From NCBI GenBank assembly GCA_910586635.1, contig CAJUJA010000047.1:1-9554 (forward strand): a stretch of 9,554 nucleotides of DNA, written 5' to 3'. Source of the stretch: an uncultured Bacilli bacterium. Lineage in GTDB: Bacteria > Bacillota_I > Bacilli_A > RF39 > UBA660. Of the stretch, positions 1-5,426 are shown one piece after another (position 1 is the first letter of the stretch; each line of letters starts with the position of its first letter). Both the position numbers and the translations under genes were made by a program. The notes beneath the pieces are model-generated. The model did no database searches. It was not told the DNA's origin and saw only the letters and a list, made by a program, of their open reading frames with translations.

Positions 1-1
1 T

Positions 2-154
2 CTAATTAGAAATTATAAAAAAAAAAAAAAATACCATAATAAAAACTATCAAATAAGGTTAATTGGTAGTTTTCTCATCCTAGTAGGAACACTATGCCTT
101 GTTTATTTTCAAAAAAACAATAAAACACCTATTGACTCTTCTTCTAATATCTAA
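2..154 (+). CDS. C-terminal end of a small membrane protein (partial at left edge)
   Basis: The plus frame is open from the window edge to a TAA at 152-154 and contains no ATG, GTG or TTG, so the start lies outside the window. The visible 50 residues carry a basic stretch with five consecutive lysines (AAA codons at 17-31). A single hydrophobic segment follows (IGSFLILVGTLCLVYF, about 62-109) and then a polar tail ending PIDSSSNI. This looks like a basic cytoplasmic end plus one membrane anchor. The layout could be the N-terminal part of a shortened exported protein, but the family is not recognised. The last 11 bases overlap the 3' end of the minus-strand gene that follows. The function is unknown; coding status is inferred from the open frame and from the sensible membrane topology. 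Confidence 0.55.
   Translation, partial: LIRNYKKKKKYHNKNYQIRLIGSFLILVGTLCLVYFQKNNKTPIDSSSNI
17..31. repeat. A15 homopolymer inside a coding frame
   Basis: Fifteen consecutive A bases encode the five-lysine run of the partial left-edge gene. A tract of this length is prone to replication or polymerase slippage, so length variation could switch the frame of that gene. It is also a common site of sequencing error. Confidence 0.8.
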
Positions 155-434
155 CCTTCAAATTTTCTATTTCCTGATTTAGAGCATTTACCATTTTTTT
201 AAGCATTTCAATACTTTCTTCATTAGACATATTGGAATATGAGTTTCTTATATTATTTCTTTCCGCTTGTACTTGTTTATAAAAAGCATTAGTACATAAA
301 ACCTGTGCTGTTAGCATCAACCAGTTTCCTAATGCATTTTGCTCATTTGCAGTTAAGTCATCAATTAATAAATAGCCTACTACTACAGCACTAAAAGAAA
401 AAGTCTTAGCAGAAACATCAGGGATCAAATTCAT
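144..434 (-). CDS. Conserved hypothetical protein, 96 aa
   Basis: The start ATG (432-434) is preceded by a good Shine-Dalgarno sequence, AGGTGAT, read on the minus strand just upstream. The protein has a moderately hydrophobic N-terminal third (FSFSAVVVGYLLIDDL, residues 13-28) and a striking block ANEQNALGNWLMLTAQVL at about 29-46. The C-terminal half is charged and probably helical or coiled-coil (EESIEMLKKMVNALNQEIENL). It has no signal peptide and no clear long membrane helix. I have the impression that this block is conserved in small proteins of low-GC Firmicutes, but no function can be given. Its stop overlaps the convergent left-edge gene by 11 bases. The upstream gap to the divergent membrane-protein gene is only 50 bases, so both promoters would have to sit there. 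Confidence 0.8.
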   Translation of the reverse strand: MNLIPDVSAKTFSFSAVVVGYLLIDDLTANEQNALGNWLMLTAQVLCTNAFYKQVQAERNNIRNSYSNMSNEESIEMLKKMVNALNQEIENLKVRY

Positions 435-484
435 ATCATCACCTATAAAATTATATTATTCAAATAGTTAGAATATATTTTAAT

Positions 485-868
485 ATGAATAAAGAGGAAC
501 AAAAAGAATTATTAAAAAAAATAAAAGCAGAAAATATCGTTTGGTTTATTTACCTTGCCTTAATTGCATTATGTTTATATGGAAATAAAATAGAAACACA
601 CTATGTTTTATATCAAGACCCTTATAGCAAAAAAAAATATCGACAAATTACTATTTTTATTTTCATTGTAGCAGTAATCGTCTATTTATACTTTTTTTGT
701 GATAACTATAAAGATGTTATCGATCTAAAGAATACTGACTCAAAAAAGAAAAAAGACCTAAATCAACTAAGTCTTCTAGGATCTACATTAATTTTATTAA
801 GTGGTGTTATATTTTTATATATAGCAATTGTAGATACCAACCTGGATGTAGAAGTTGCCTTTAACTAA
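485..868 (+). CDS. Hypothetical integral membrane protein, three TM helices
   Basis: This is a 127-residue protein with a charged N-terminus (MNKEEQKELLKKIKAE). Three hydrophobic helices lie at about residues 18-33, 54-71 and 95-116, separated by loops rich in lysine and tyrosine (YSKKKYRQ; DSKKKKDLNQ). The end is acidic (IVDTNLDVEVAFN). The family is not recognised and no catalytic motif is visible. The start is the only plausible in-frame initiator near the 5' end, yet no Shine-Dalgarno sequence precedes it. A TATATT hexamer at 474-479 would place a transcript start almost on the ATG, so leaderless translation is possible. The stop TAA abuts the stop of the convergent TIM44-like gene with no base between and no terminator hairpin visible. 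Confidence 0.75.
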   Translation: MNKEEQKELLKKIKAENIVWFIYLALIALCLYGNKIETHYVLYQDPYSKKKYRQITIFIFIVAVIVYLYFFCDNYKDVIDLKNTDSKKKKDLNQLSLLGSTLILLSGVIFLYIAIVDTNLDVEVAFN

Positions 869-1783
869 TTATTTTTGAGAAATCATTTCCTTCTTTGAAA
901 GAACCCAATCATAATTCTTATTATTTATAATTTTAGAATTACAACAAGAGCAAATAACAGAGTTTTTCCTTTCCAAAGAAGCCCCACAATTAGGGCACTT
1001 ACTATAACCAACCTCTTGAATACTTCTAATAAAGGTCATTTCATAGTCATAAATATTCTTTTTATTCTTATCTCCTCTTACTACATGACCTTCCTCATCT
1101 ACTATATAATCATAGCACCATATAGTGGTTCGAACCTTTAATGATACCTCATGATGATTCTGTTCAATATCTACCACTCGAAACGTAATCTGTCTAAAAT
1201 GTTCCATAATATTTTTTTGCTTTTTTAATTTAAGGACTTCTAATTGTGATCGATACATACGATATAAACTATTAGTACAATTTCTTTGTAAAGTATCATA
1301 ATCAAAATTCATCCATGCAATTTGGATCTCTTTATATTTCTCAAATACAATATTTTTAAATTCTTCTAAATTAAAATTGGGAATTACTCCCGCTATCTTT
1401 TCCTCCATTTTTACATACTCTTGATTCAAACTGATATTTGCTGGATCTTTTATTTTTTGATTTAGCTTATAATTTTTCCTAATAAAATGAATCGCAAAAA
1501 TCATAATGATAATAAATAAAACCCCTGCCCCAAAAAGGGAATCTTTATTAGAAGAACTATGATAGTGATGAGAATTTGAATGATAATCCCAACTAGAACT
1601 ACTACTTCCAGAAGAAGAATCCCCAAAGGATGGCGAAGAAAAACTATAGTTACCATCCCAACCTGAATCCGCCTTTGCAGAGTGTGGACATAGTAAAAAA
1701 ATCCCCACACTAACTAATATAATAACAACATATGCAACTTTTTTCTTTTTCATCTTCCAACAACCATTTTGGTTAAATTCCAA
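869..1783 (-). CDS. TIM44-like domain membrane protein with C-terminal zinc ribbon
   Basis: The protein is 304 residues from a TTG start (1781-1783), chosen because AGAGG lies seven bases upstream. The in-frame ATG at 1751-1753 (Met11) has poorly spaced ribosome-binding sequence. The order of segments is: signal peptide (KKKK then a hydrophobic core, residues 12-33, likely cleavage after SAKA at 38), Ser/Gly/His-rich low-complexity stretch (44-79), transmembrane helix (84-101), a TIM44-like/NTF2-like fold (about 130-260), and a zinc ribbon with Cys263, Cys266, Cys278 and Cys281. Bacterial relatives are membrane-anchored TIM44-like proteins of unknown substrate, and the import role of mitochondrial Tim44 should not be transferred. 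The decayed paralogue lies immediately upstream, and its last stop overlaps this gene's ribosome-binding region. The family call rests on architecture and on remembered family resemblance. Confidence 0.8.
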   Translation of the reverse strand: MEFNQNGCWKMKKKKVAYVVIILVSVGIFLLCPHSAKADSGWDGNYSFSSPSFGDSSSGSSSSSWDYHSNSHHYHSSSNKDSLFGAGVLFIIIMIFAIHFIRKNYKLNQKIKDPANISLNQEYVKMEEKIAGVIPNFNLEEFKNIVFEKYKEIQIAWMNFDYDTLQRNCTNSLYRMYRSQLEVLKLKKQKNIMEHFRQITFRVVDIEQNHHEVSLKVRTTIWCYDYIVDEEGHVVRGDKNKKNIYDYEMTFIRSIQEVGYSKCPNCGASLERKNSVICSCCNSKIINNKNYDWVLSKKEMISQK

Positions 1784-1793
1784 TCCTTTTCCT

Positions 1794-2200
1794 CTAAATT
1801 ATAATTTGTTCCACCATAAGTGATTTTCCACTAGAATGTATATTAATAGAAAATCCACAACCAGAACACCTAGTAGTAGCCTCTTTACCCAAAAAATCTA
1901 TCTTTTTTCGAATGTTAAAAGATTAATTTTTTGTATAGAAAGATTATCATTTTCTGAAACTACTTTGTTATTTTCATCAATCCCATAATCCATAAGTCTG
2001 AAAAAGTCCCTATTAAGTGAAGCCCTTCCACACTTCTTCTAAAGAAAGATATAAATTATAAGATAGAAAATGCCTTATCTTATCTATTACTTCCATCATA
2101 AAAGACTAATGAATTTGAACAAACATATTATCTACATAAATTCTAAATTGATCATCTATATAGTCTTTATCATAAAGTCAAATATCCCTTAAAAAACTCC
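1794..2200 (-). pseudogene. Decayed TIM44-like / zinc-ribbon gene remnant
   Basis: Read on the minus strand, this stretch gives protein-like pieces broken by stops and frame changes. From about 2200 to 2016 one frame reads LYDKDYIDDQF, YVDNMFVQIH, stop, SFMMEVIDKIRHFLSYNLY and LSLEEVWKGFT, then two stops. A second frame continues with RDFFRLMDYGIDENNKVV and SIQKINLLTFEKR. After another shift at an A-run near 1905, a third frame reads KKIDFLGKEATTRCSGCG and IHSSGKS before a TAG at 1794-1796. The pieces line up with the TIM44-like domain of the intact neighbour (YNLYLSLEEV against NSLYRMYRSQLEV) and end in half of a zinc ribbon (CSGCG). Signal peptide and membrane anchor are missing, so the 5' end has been lost. 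This is probably a dead tandem paralogue, and it explains most of the 536-base gap between annotated genes. Confidence 0.72.
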
Positions 2201-2213
2201 TTACTACAAATAA

Positions 2214-2222
2214 ATTATAACA
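2214..2222 (-). promoter_or_regulatory. Possible extended -10 promoter upstream of the TIM44-like region
   Basis: On the minus strand the sequence reads TGTTATAAT, an extended -10 (TGn plus TATAAT), with no convincing -35. It could drive the pseudogene and the intact TIM44-like gene downstream. In such AT-rich DNA a TATAAT arises often by chance, so this is a weak call. Confidence 0.3.
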
Positions 2223-2262
2223 TAAAAGTTAACTGTTTGTATTATAATTTCGACAATTTTAT

Positions 2263-2295
2263 AAAAAAAGTAGATTTCACAAAAGTGAATCTACT
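2263..2295 (-). terminator. Rho-independent terminator of rubrerythrin
   Basis: On the minus strand AGTAGATTCAC (2295-2285), a TTTT loop, and GTGAAATCTACT (2280-2269) form an 11-bp stem with one bulged base. A run of seven T (2269-2263) follows directly. It sits 24 bases past the rubrerythrin stop and separates that gene from the TIM44-like region. Confidence 0.9.
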
Positions 2296-2319
2296 ACTCA
2301 TATTAAAACAACTTCACAA

Positions 2320-2862
2320 TCATTCGTAGTTATCAGCCTTTACTTCCATGAAGCTTTGTGGATGATTACATACTGGGCATACTTTCAATGCATCACTACC
2401 CTCATATACATAACCACAATTACGACATACCCAAATTTTATCACCATCTTTGTGGAAAACTCTATCATCCTTAACATTTTGAAGTAAGGTAAGATATCTT
2501 TTCTCATGCTCTTTTTCAATTTCTCCAACTTTTTCAAAAAGATTTGCAATTCGATTAAATCCTTCTTTTCTAGCAGTCTCTGCAAATTCCTTATACATTT
2601 CTGTCCATTCGTAATTTTCACCTGCTGCCGCATCCTCTAAATTAATAGCAGTCTCGGGAATTTCTCCTCCATGTAACTCTTTAAACCAAAGTTTAGCATG
2701 TTCTTTTTCATTATCTGCTGTTTCCAAAAAAATTTCAGATAATTGTTCATACCCATCCTTTTTTGCCTTACTAGCATAATAAGTATACTTATTTCTTGCT
2801 TGACTTTCTCCTGCAAAAGCTGCCATCAAATTAGCCTCTGTTTGACTACCTTTTAATTCCAT
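2320..2862 (-). CDS. rbr: Rubrerythrin
   Basis: Rubrerythrin is a cytoplasmic non-haem iron protein that reduces hydrogen peroxide to water in anaerobes, taking electrons from rubredoxin-type donors. The 180-residue length matches the family. The N-terminal ferritin-like four-helix domain (about 1-130) shows the diiron ligand motifs: Glu19 in GESQARNKY, E52-K-E-H55, and E116-K-E-H119. The C-terminal rubredoxin-like domain carries the Fe(Cys)4 ligands Cys146, Cys149, Cys162 and Cys165 (WVCRNCGYVY, VCPVCNHP). The start ATG has AAAGGAAG about seven bases upstream. The gene is monocistronic: it has its own strong sigma-A promoter with an overlapping inverted repeat, and a terminator just after the stop. 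The organisation suggests a regulated peroxide-defence gene. Confidence 0.97.
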   Translation of the reverse strand: MELKGSQTEANLMAAFAGESQARNKYTYYASKAKKDGYEQLSEIFLETADNEKEHAKLWFKELHGGEIPETAINLEDAAAGENYEWTEMYKEFAETARKEGFNRIANLFEKVGEIEKEHEKRYLTLLQNVKDDRVFHKDGDKIWVCRNCGYVYEGSDALKVCPVCNHPQSFMEVKADNYE

Positions 2863-2886
2863 ATTTCTACTTCCTTTCTCTTTTAT

Positions 2887-2904
2887 TCCTATATTCTAAT
2901 AGGA
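2887..2904. repeat. Small inverted repeat in the rubrerythrin 5' leader
   Basis: TCCTAT and ATAGGA are separated by six bases and form a perfect 6-bp dyad just downstream of the predicted transcription start. It could be a leader hairpin or a second operator half-site pair. The arms are short, so chance is possible. Confidence 0.4.
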
Positions 2905-2914
2905 TTCAGTTAAT

Positions 2915-2943
2915 ATTATAAATTGACATTTTTAAATTGTCAA
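2915..2943 (-). promoter_or_regulatory. Sigma-A promoter of rubrerythrin
   Basis: On the minus strand a perfect -35 TTGACA (2943-2938) is followed by a 17-base spacer and a perfect -10 TATAAT (2920-2915). The predicted start is near 2908, giving a leader of about 45 bases. The -35 directly abuts the stop codon of the pilin-like gene. Confidence 0.88.
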
Positions 2944-2945
2944 TT
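2921..2945. promoter_or_regulatory. Inverted repeat overlapping the rubrerythrin promoter (candidate operator)
   Basis: AATTGACA, nine bases, then TGTCAATT: a perfect 8-bp inverted repeat that covers the whole -35 and most of the spacer up to the -10. A dimeric regulator bound here would block RNA polymerase, as expected for a repressed stress gene. The arms do not match the PerR consensus (TTATAATnATTATAA) closely, so the regulator is unknown. A weak hairpin ending the pilin-like transcript is an alternative, but no T-run follows. Confidence 0.6.
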
Positions 2946-3378
2946 ATATAATGCCTATTTGCTGACACCCATTGCCAAAACTTGCTAAAGAATTACTTTT
3001 ATTAGTTTGATATATCGTATTATTTCCTTTCGCTACCTCAATATATACTTCATAGGTATATACCCCATTCTGATTCATAACTTTTACTTTACCATCCGCT
3101 ATCTCATTGGAATGTTTATACTCCTTAATTAAATTTTCCTCTATTAATTTCTTTTTGGATAAAGCAACACAAGAAGCACCATTCCACATATCAGCCTCAT
3201 ACTGATCTACATATACTTTCGCTCCATTTTTCATAACCTTTTCATAGGCTTTAAATCGTTCCTCCCTATTTTCCTCTTGCAATTTTGCAATAGATGGAAA
3301 GGCAATAGCAGTAATAATCCCCATAATAGCAATCGTTACCAATAACTCTGTTAAAGAAAAACCATAATGATTCTTCAC
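2944..3378 (-). CDS. Type IV pilin-like protein (prepilin N-terminal methylation motif)
   Basis: The protein has a classic class III prepilin signal: a short basic leader MKNHYG, cleavage expected between Gly6 and Phe7, and mature FSLTE with Glu at +5. A hydrophobic helix (LLVTIAIMGIITAIAFPSI) follows. The GTG at 3376-3378 is chosen because AGAGG lies about nine bases upstream; an upstream in-frame GTG at 3385-3387 lies inside that ribosome-binding site. From this start the protein is 144 residues. Two cysteines, Cys70 (GASC) and Cys138 (GNGC) near the C-terminus, could form the disulfide typical of pilin C-terminal loops. Prepilin peptidase and the assembly ATPase are not in the window, so this is an orphan or minor pseudopilin. 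It may be a pilus, competence-type or secretion pseudopilus subunit. Confidence 0.85.
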   Translation of the reverse strand: MKNHYGFSLTELLVTIAIMGIITAIAFPSIAKLQEENREERFKAYEKVMKNGAKVYVDQYEADMWNGASCVALSKKKLIEENLIKEYKHSNEIADGKVKVMNQNGVYTYEVYIEVAKGNNTIYQTNKSNSLASFGNGCQQIGII

Positions 3379-3401
3379 GTTAATCACCTCTATCTAATAT
3401 T

Positions 3402-3429
3402 ATTATACATTAATAGAAAAATAACACAA
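3402..3429 (-). promoter_or_regulatory. Possible sigma-A promoter of the pilin-like gene
   Basis: On the minus strand a perfect -10 TATAAT (3407-3402) preceded by TG lies 16 bases from a weak -35, TTGTGT (3429-3424). The predicted start near 3395 fits the ribosome-binding site at about 3387-3391. Confidence 0.45.
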
Positions 3430-3491
3430 TAAACAATTCATTACCGTTTACATAATTTTATTCTTTGCATAAATTATAATAGGTGATTATC

Positions 3492-3713
3492 ATGAACTTT
3501 AAAGGCCCTAAACACACATTCTTTTGTAATTGTAACTATTGTAAACAAAAAAGAAGAGGAAATATCTTCTATCTATTTCTATTTTTAATTTTATTAGTAG
3601 TAATTTTCTATCAGGCTCTTATCCTAATTTTTATTACTACAAAACTAAATGCTATTTTATTATTTATTGAATTCATTATGATTGGTTTTCTCTGTTTCCT
3701 GATTTTCCTTTAA
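3492..3713 (+). CDS. Small two-helix membrane protein with CxCxxC motif, 73 aa
   Basis: The ATG at 3492-3494 is chosen because AGGTGAT (3481-3487) is a good Shine-Dalgarno sequence for it; an upstream in-frame GTG at 3483 lies within that sequence. The N-terminus reads HTFFCNCNYCKQKRRG, with Cys-x-Cys-x2-Cys that could bind a metal. Two hydrophobic helices follow (about residues 25-48 and 54-73), and the chain ends inside the second. The family is not recognised. The last 54 bases overlap the 3' end of the convergent ysxE-like gene, which weakens the call, but the ribosome-binding site and clean topology support a real gene. It is divergent from the pilin-like gene. Confidence 0.55.
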   Translation: MNFKGPKHTFFCNCNYCKQKRRGNIFYLFLFLILLVVIFYQALILIFITTKLNAILLFIEFIMIGFLCFLIFL

Positions 3714-4571
3714 CACAAAATCCATCGTTTTTTCTGTATACTTTATAAATTTGAAAACTTCATAACAATCTTTATAGTGCTTTTTGGTAAATACTAACTT
3801 CCTAGGAATGGATATTATAGTAAAAAAGAGCAAGTTCTCATCGTGTGTATATAAAAATTTAGACTGATACATATCAAATAAGGCAGACATTTCTAAATCT
3901 AGGTAATCACTTTTATAAAAATATACAAAGTCATAAATAGGAATTCCCCTTTTAGAATGATTCCAACTAATCAAAGTTCTATCCTTCCCAATTAAAAGAT
4001 GATCCAAACTAGGTCTACCATGAAGCAAAACTACTCTTTCCTTTTTAGAATCCTTTTTTATCCTATACCATTTTTCTAACTGTTCTTTTGAATATTCCAA
4101 GGAAGAATAAACCAAAGAAATATTCCTTATCAATAAATATTCCTCTGGTGACATATATACCTTTTGTTCTATCATATCTTGCATATCATGATAATAATAT
4201 GTTAAATATTCAATTTCCCTACTCAGCGTTTCGTAAATTTCCTTTACTTTATCTAAAACTACTTCTCTATAAAAAGTAGTTTTATTATGAAGTAGGCTTA
4301 AAATATAAACCATTTCTATTGCCTTTTCTTCCTTAGGTATATCAACCTCATCAATAAAGGGAAATATTTCATAATCTTGGATTCTTTTTCTATCTAATAA
4401 ATAATTAAAATTCTTATTTTTTAAGTATTCGTATAACTCATCATGATAAGCATTTTTTCTTTTTATCACATATTTTCCTTGATCTGTATCTATAATTTGA
4501 ATATTATTAAGTTTTCTATACCCTCTAATATTGAAGTTAAATTGATCAATTATTTTTTTTATTTTATTCAT
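3660..4571 (-). CDS. ysxE: YsxE/CotS-like spore coat-associated pseudokinase
   Basis: This 303-residue protein has an aminoglycoside-phosphotransferase/CotS-type kinase fold. The beta-3 lysine is present (YVIKRK, Lys37). The catalytic loop reads HGRPSLDHLL from His184, with Arg186 in place of the HGD aspartate and His191 in place of the asparagine. The metal-binding aspartate of the LIDW-type motif is Ser202 (LISW). It should therefore not work as a normal kinase. Such substitutions are typical, as I recall, of the YsxE branch. In B. subtilis ysxE is co-transcribed with spoVID, and it belongs with the spore-coat proteins. Here the ATG overlaps the spoVID-like stop by eight bases, implying translational coupling. 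The 3' end overlaps a convergent small ORF. Identity rests on context plus the degenerate motif. Confidence 0.8.
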   Translation of the reverse strand: MNKIKKIIDQFNFNIRGYRKLNNIQIIDTDQGKYVIKRKNAYHDELYEYLKNKNFNYLLDRKRIQDYEIFPFIDEVDIPKEEKAIEMVYILSLLHNKTTFYREVVLDKVKEIYETLSREIEYLTYYYHDMQDMIEQKVYMSPEEYLLIRNISLVYSSLEYSKEQLEKWYRIKKDSKKERVVLLHGRPSLDHLLIGKDRTLISWNHSKRGIPIYDFVYFYKSDYLDLEMSALFDMYQSKFLYTHDENLLFFTIISIPRKLVFTKKHYKDCYEVFKFIKYTEKTMDFVLKENQETEKTNHNEFNK

Positions 4572-5370
4572 CTATTGTAGCAGGAATAATCAGTTTTGAT
4601 CCGATTTCTAAATTACTTAAATCATTATAATCACTTAACTCTTCTTTCGATACTTCATACTTATCCATAATATTTTCTATTGTATCATCTTTTCTTAAAA
4701 TATAAATAGAATATGTTTTAAAGGTCTCCTCTGTAGACTCAAAAGCCTCAAATAAAGAGCTGATATTACCTTGCGTTACTTCTGTTTGATTTTTCTGTAT
4801 CATTTCCTCTTCCTCACTTTGATTATCTTCCATTTTACCTATATCAAGCGGTTTTACCTCTTCTACAGGTTTAAATGCAAAATCTTCTGTCTTTTGAACT
4901 TGTTCCACTTCTATTTCTTTACTATCCATTTGATCCCCATCGCACTCTCTAACGTCCAACTCTTCAGATTGTATTTCTTCTGTTTCCTCTGTCTGTTCTA
5001 TTTCCTCCTTCCTAAGTTCCTCCTCTGGTTGATCTAATACTACTACCTCCTCAACTCCATCAATGGATACATCAATATTACATTTTAAAATATCGTCATT
5101 AACCACTTCATAATAAAAATTATCAATCGATACTTTAACACTATCTAAGTCAAATGCCTCTACTAATGTAATATCCACTGGAATATCATAATGAAATTTT
5201 TCCTCTAAAGTACTAGCTTCCGTCATCTTATAAGTACCATTAATCTTAAATTCCCCTGCTACACTACTTTGATCAATAAATTCTAGAGTGTGATCTAATG
5301 AAATAGATGTTACCTCACCTATCATACTAGGAAAATCTAATTCTTTTTCAAAAGATACTATTTTTTTCAT
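4564..5370 (-). CDS. spoVID: SpoVID-like spore coat morphogenesis protein with LysM domain
   Basis: SpoVID in Bacillus directs encasement of the forespore by coat proteins, working with SpoIVA and SafA. This protein has 268 residues from the ATG at 5368-5370, preferred because AGAGAGG lies eight bases upstream; the in-frame ATG at 5389-5391 has no ribosome-binding site. An N-terminal beta-rich region (about 1-112; SMIGEVTSISLDHT, VSIDNFYYEVVNDD) fits the SPOCS-type SpoVID N-terminal domain. An acidic glutamate-rich linker (about 113-205) follows, then a C-terminal LysM domain (about 219-264: YILRKDDTIENI, YEVSKEELSDYNDLSNL, GSKLIIP), which in the family binds peptidoglycan or its precursors. 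It is about half the length of B. subtilis SpoVID (575 residues), mostly through a shorter linker. It pairs with the ysxE-like gene and follows the lon operon. Confidence 0.85.
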   Translation of the reverse strand: MKKIVSFEKELDFPSMIGEVTSISLDHTLEFIDQSSVAGEFKINGTYKMTEASTLEEKFHYDIPVDITLVEAFDLDSVKVSIDNFYYEVVNDDILKCNIDVSIDGVEEVVVLDQPEEELRKEEIEQTEETEEIQSEELDVRECDGDQMDSKEIEVEQVQKTEDFAFKPVEEVKPLDIGKMEDNQSEEEEMIQKNQTEVTQGNISSLFEAFESTEETFKTYSIYILRKDDTIENIMDKYEVSKEELSDYNDLSNLEIGSKLIIPATIDE

Positions 5371-5383
5371 ATCATTCGCCTCT

Positions 5384-5412
5384 CTTTTCATTTAATCATA
5401 TGAAAAAAAGGA
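5384..5412 (-). promoter_or_regulatory. Possible sigma-E-type promoter of the spoVID-ysxE pair
   Basis: On the minus strand CATATGAT (about 5402-5395) resembles the mother-cell sigma-E -10 (CATACAMT, six of eight matches). GAATAAA lies 13 bases upstream, resembling the sigma-E -35. The elements overlap the terminator hairpin of the preceding operon. The spoVID gene is expected to be under sigma-E, but the match and spacing are imperfect, so the call is tentative and its edges approximate. Confidence 0.3.
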
Positions 5413-5426
5413 GAATTTATTCTCCC
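5403..5426 (-). terminator. Rho-independent terminator after the lon operon
   Basis: On the minus strand GGAGAA (5425-5420), loop TAAA, and TTCTCC (5415-5410) form a perfect 6-bp stem followed by seven T (5409-5403). It separates the lon operon from the spoVID-ysxE pair. The stop codon of a short open segment (5417-5527) falls inside its loop. Confidence 0.85.

Noticed and set aside
450..455. TATAAT (minus strand) as the -10 of the 144-434 gene
   Set aside because: No matching -35 was found, and the transcript would begin on the ribosome-binding site. The support is too weak to list.
1501..1710. 69-codon ORF on the minus strand
   Set aside because: It lies wholly inside the TIM44-like gene in another frame, opposite the low-complexity and membrane region. 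It has no independent support.
2385..2633. 82-codon ORF on the minus strand
   Set aside because: It is an alternative frame within rubrerythrin, whose frame is fully explained by conserved motifs.
3475..3480. TATAAT as the -10 of the gene starting at 3492
   Set aside because: It directly precedes the AGGTGAT ribosome-binding site, so transcription would begin inside that site. It is more likely a chance match in AT-rich DNA.
4088..4279. 63-codon plus-strand ORF
   Set aside because: It is antisense to the ysxE-like gene, with no ribosome-binding site and composition explained by the opposite strand.
4771..5037. 88-codon plus-strand ORF with a hydrophobic, Phe/Leu-rich translation
   Set aside because: It is the antisense shadow of the glutamate-rich linker of the SpoVID-like protein; GAA and GAG codons read backwards give Phe and Leu.
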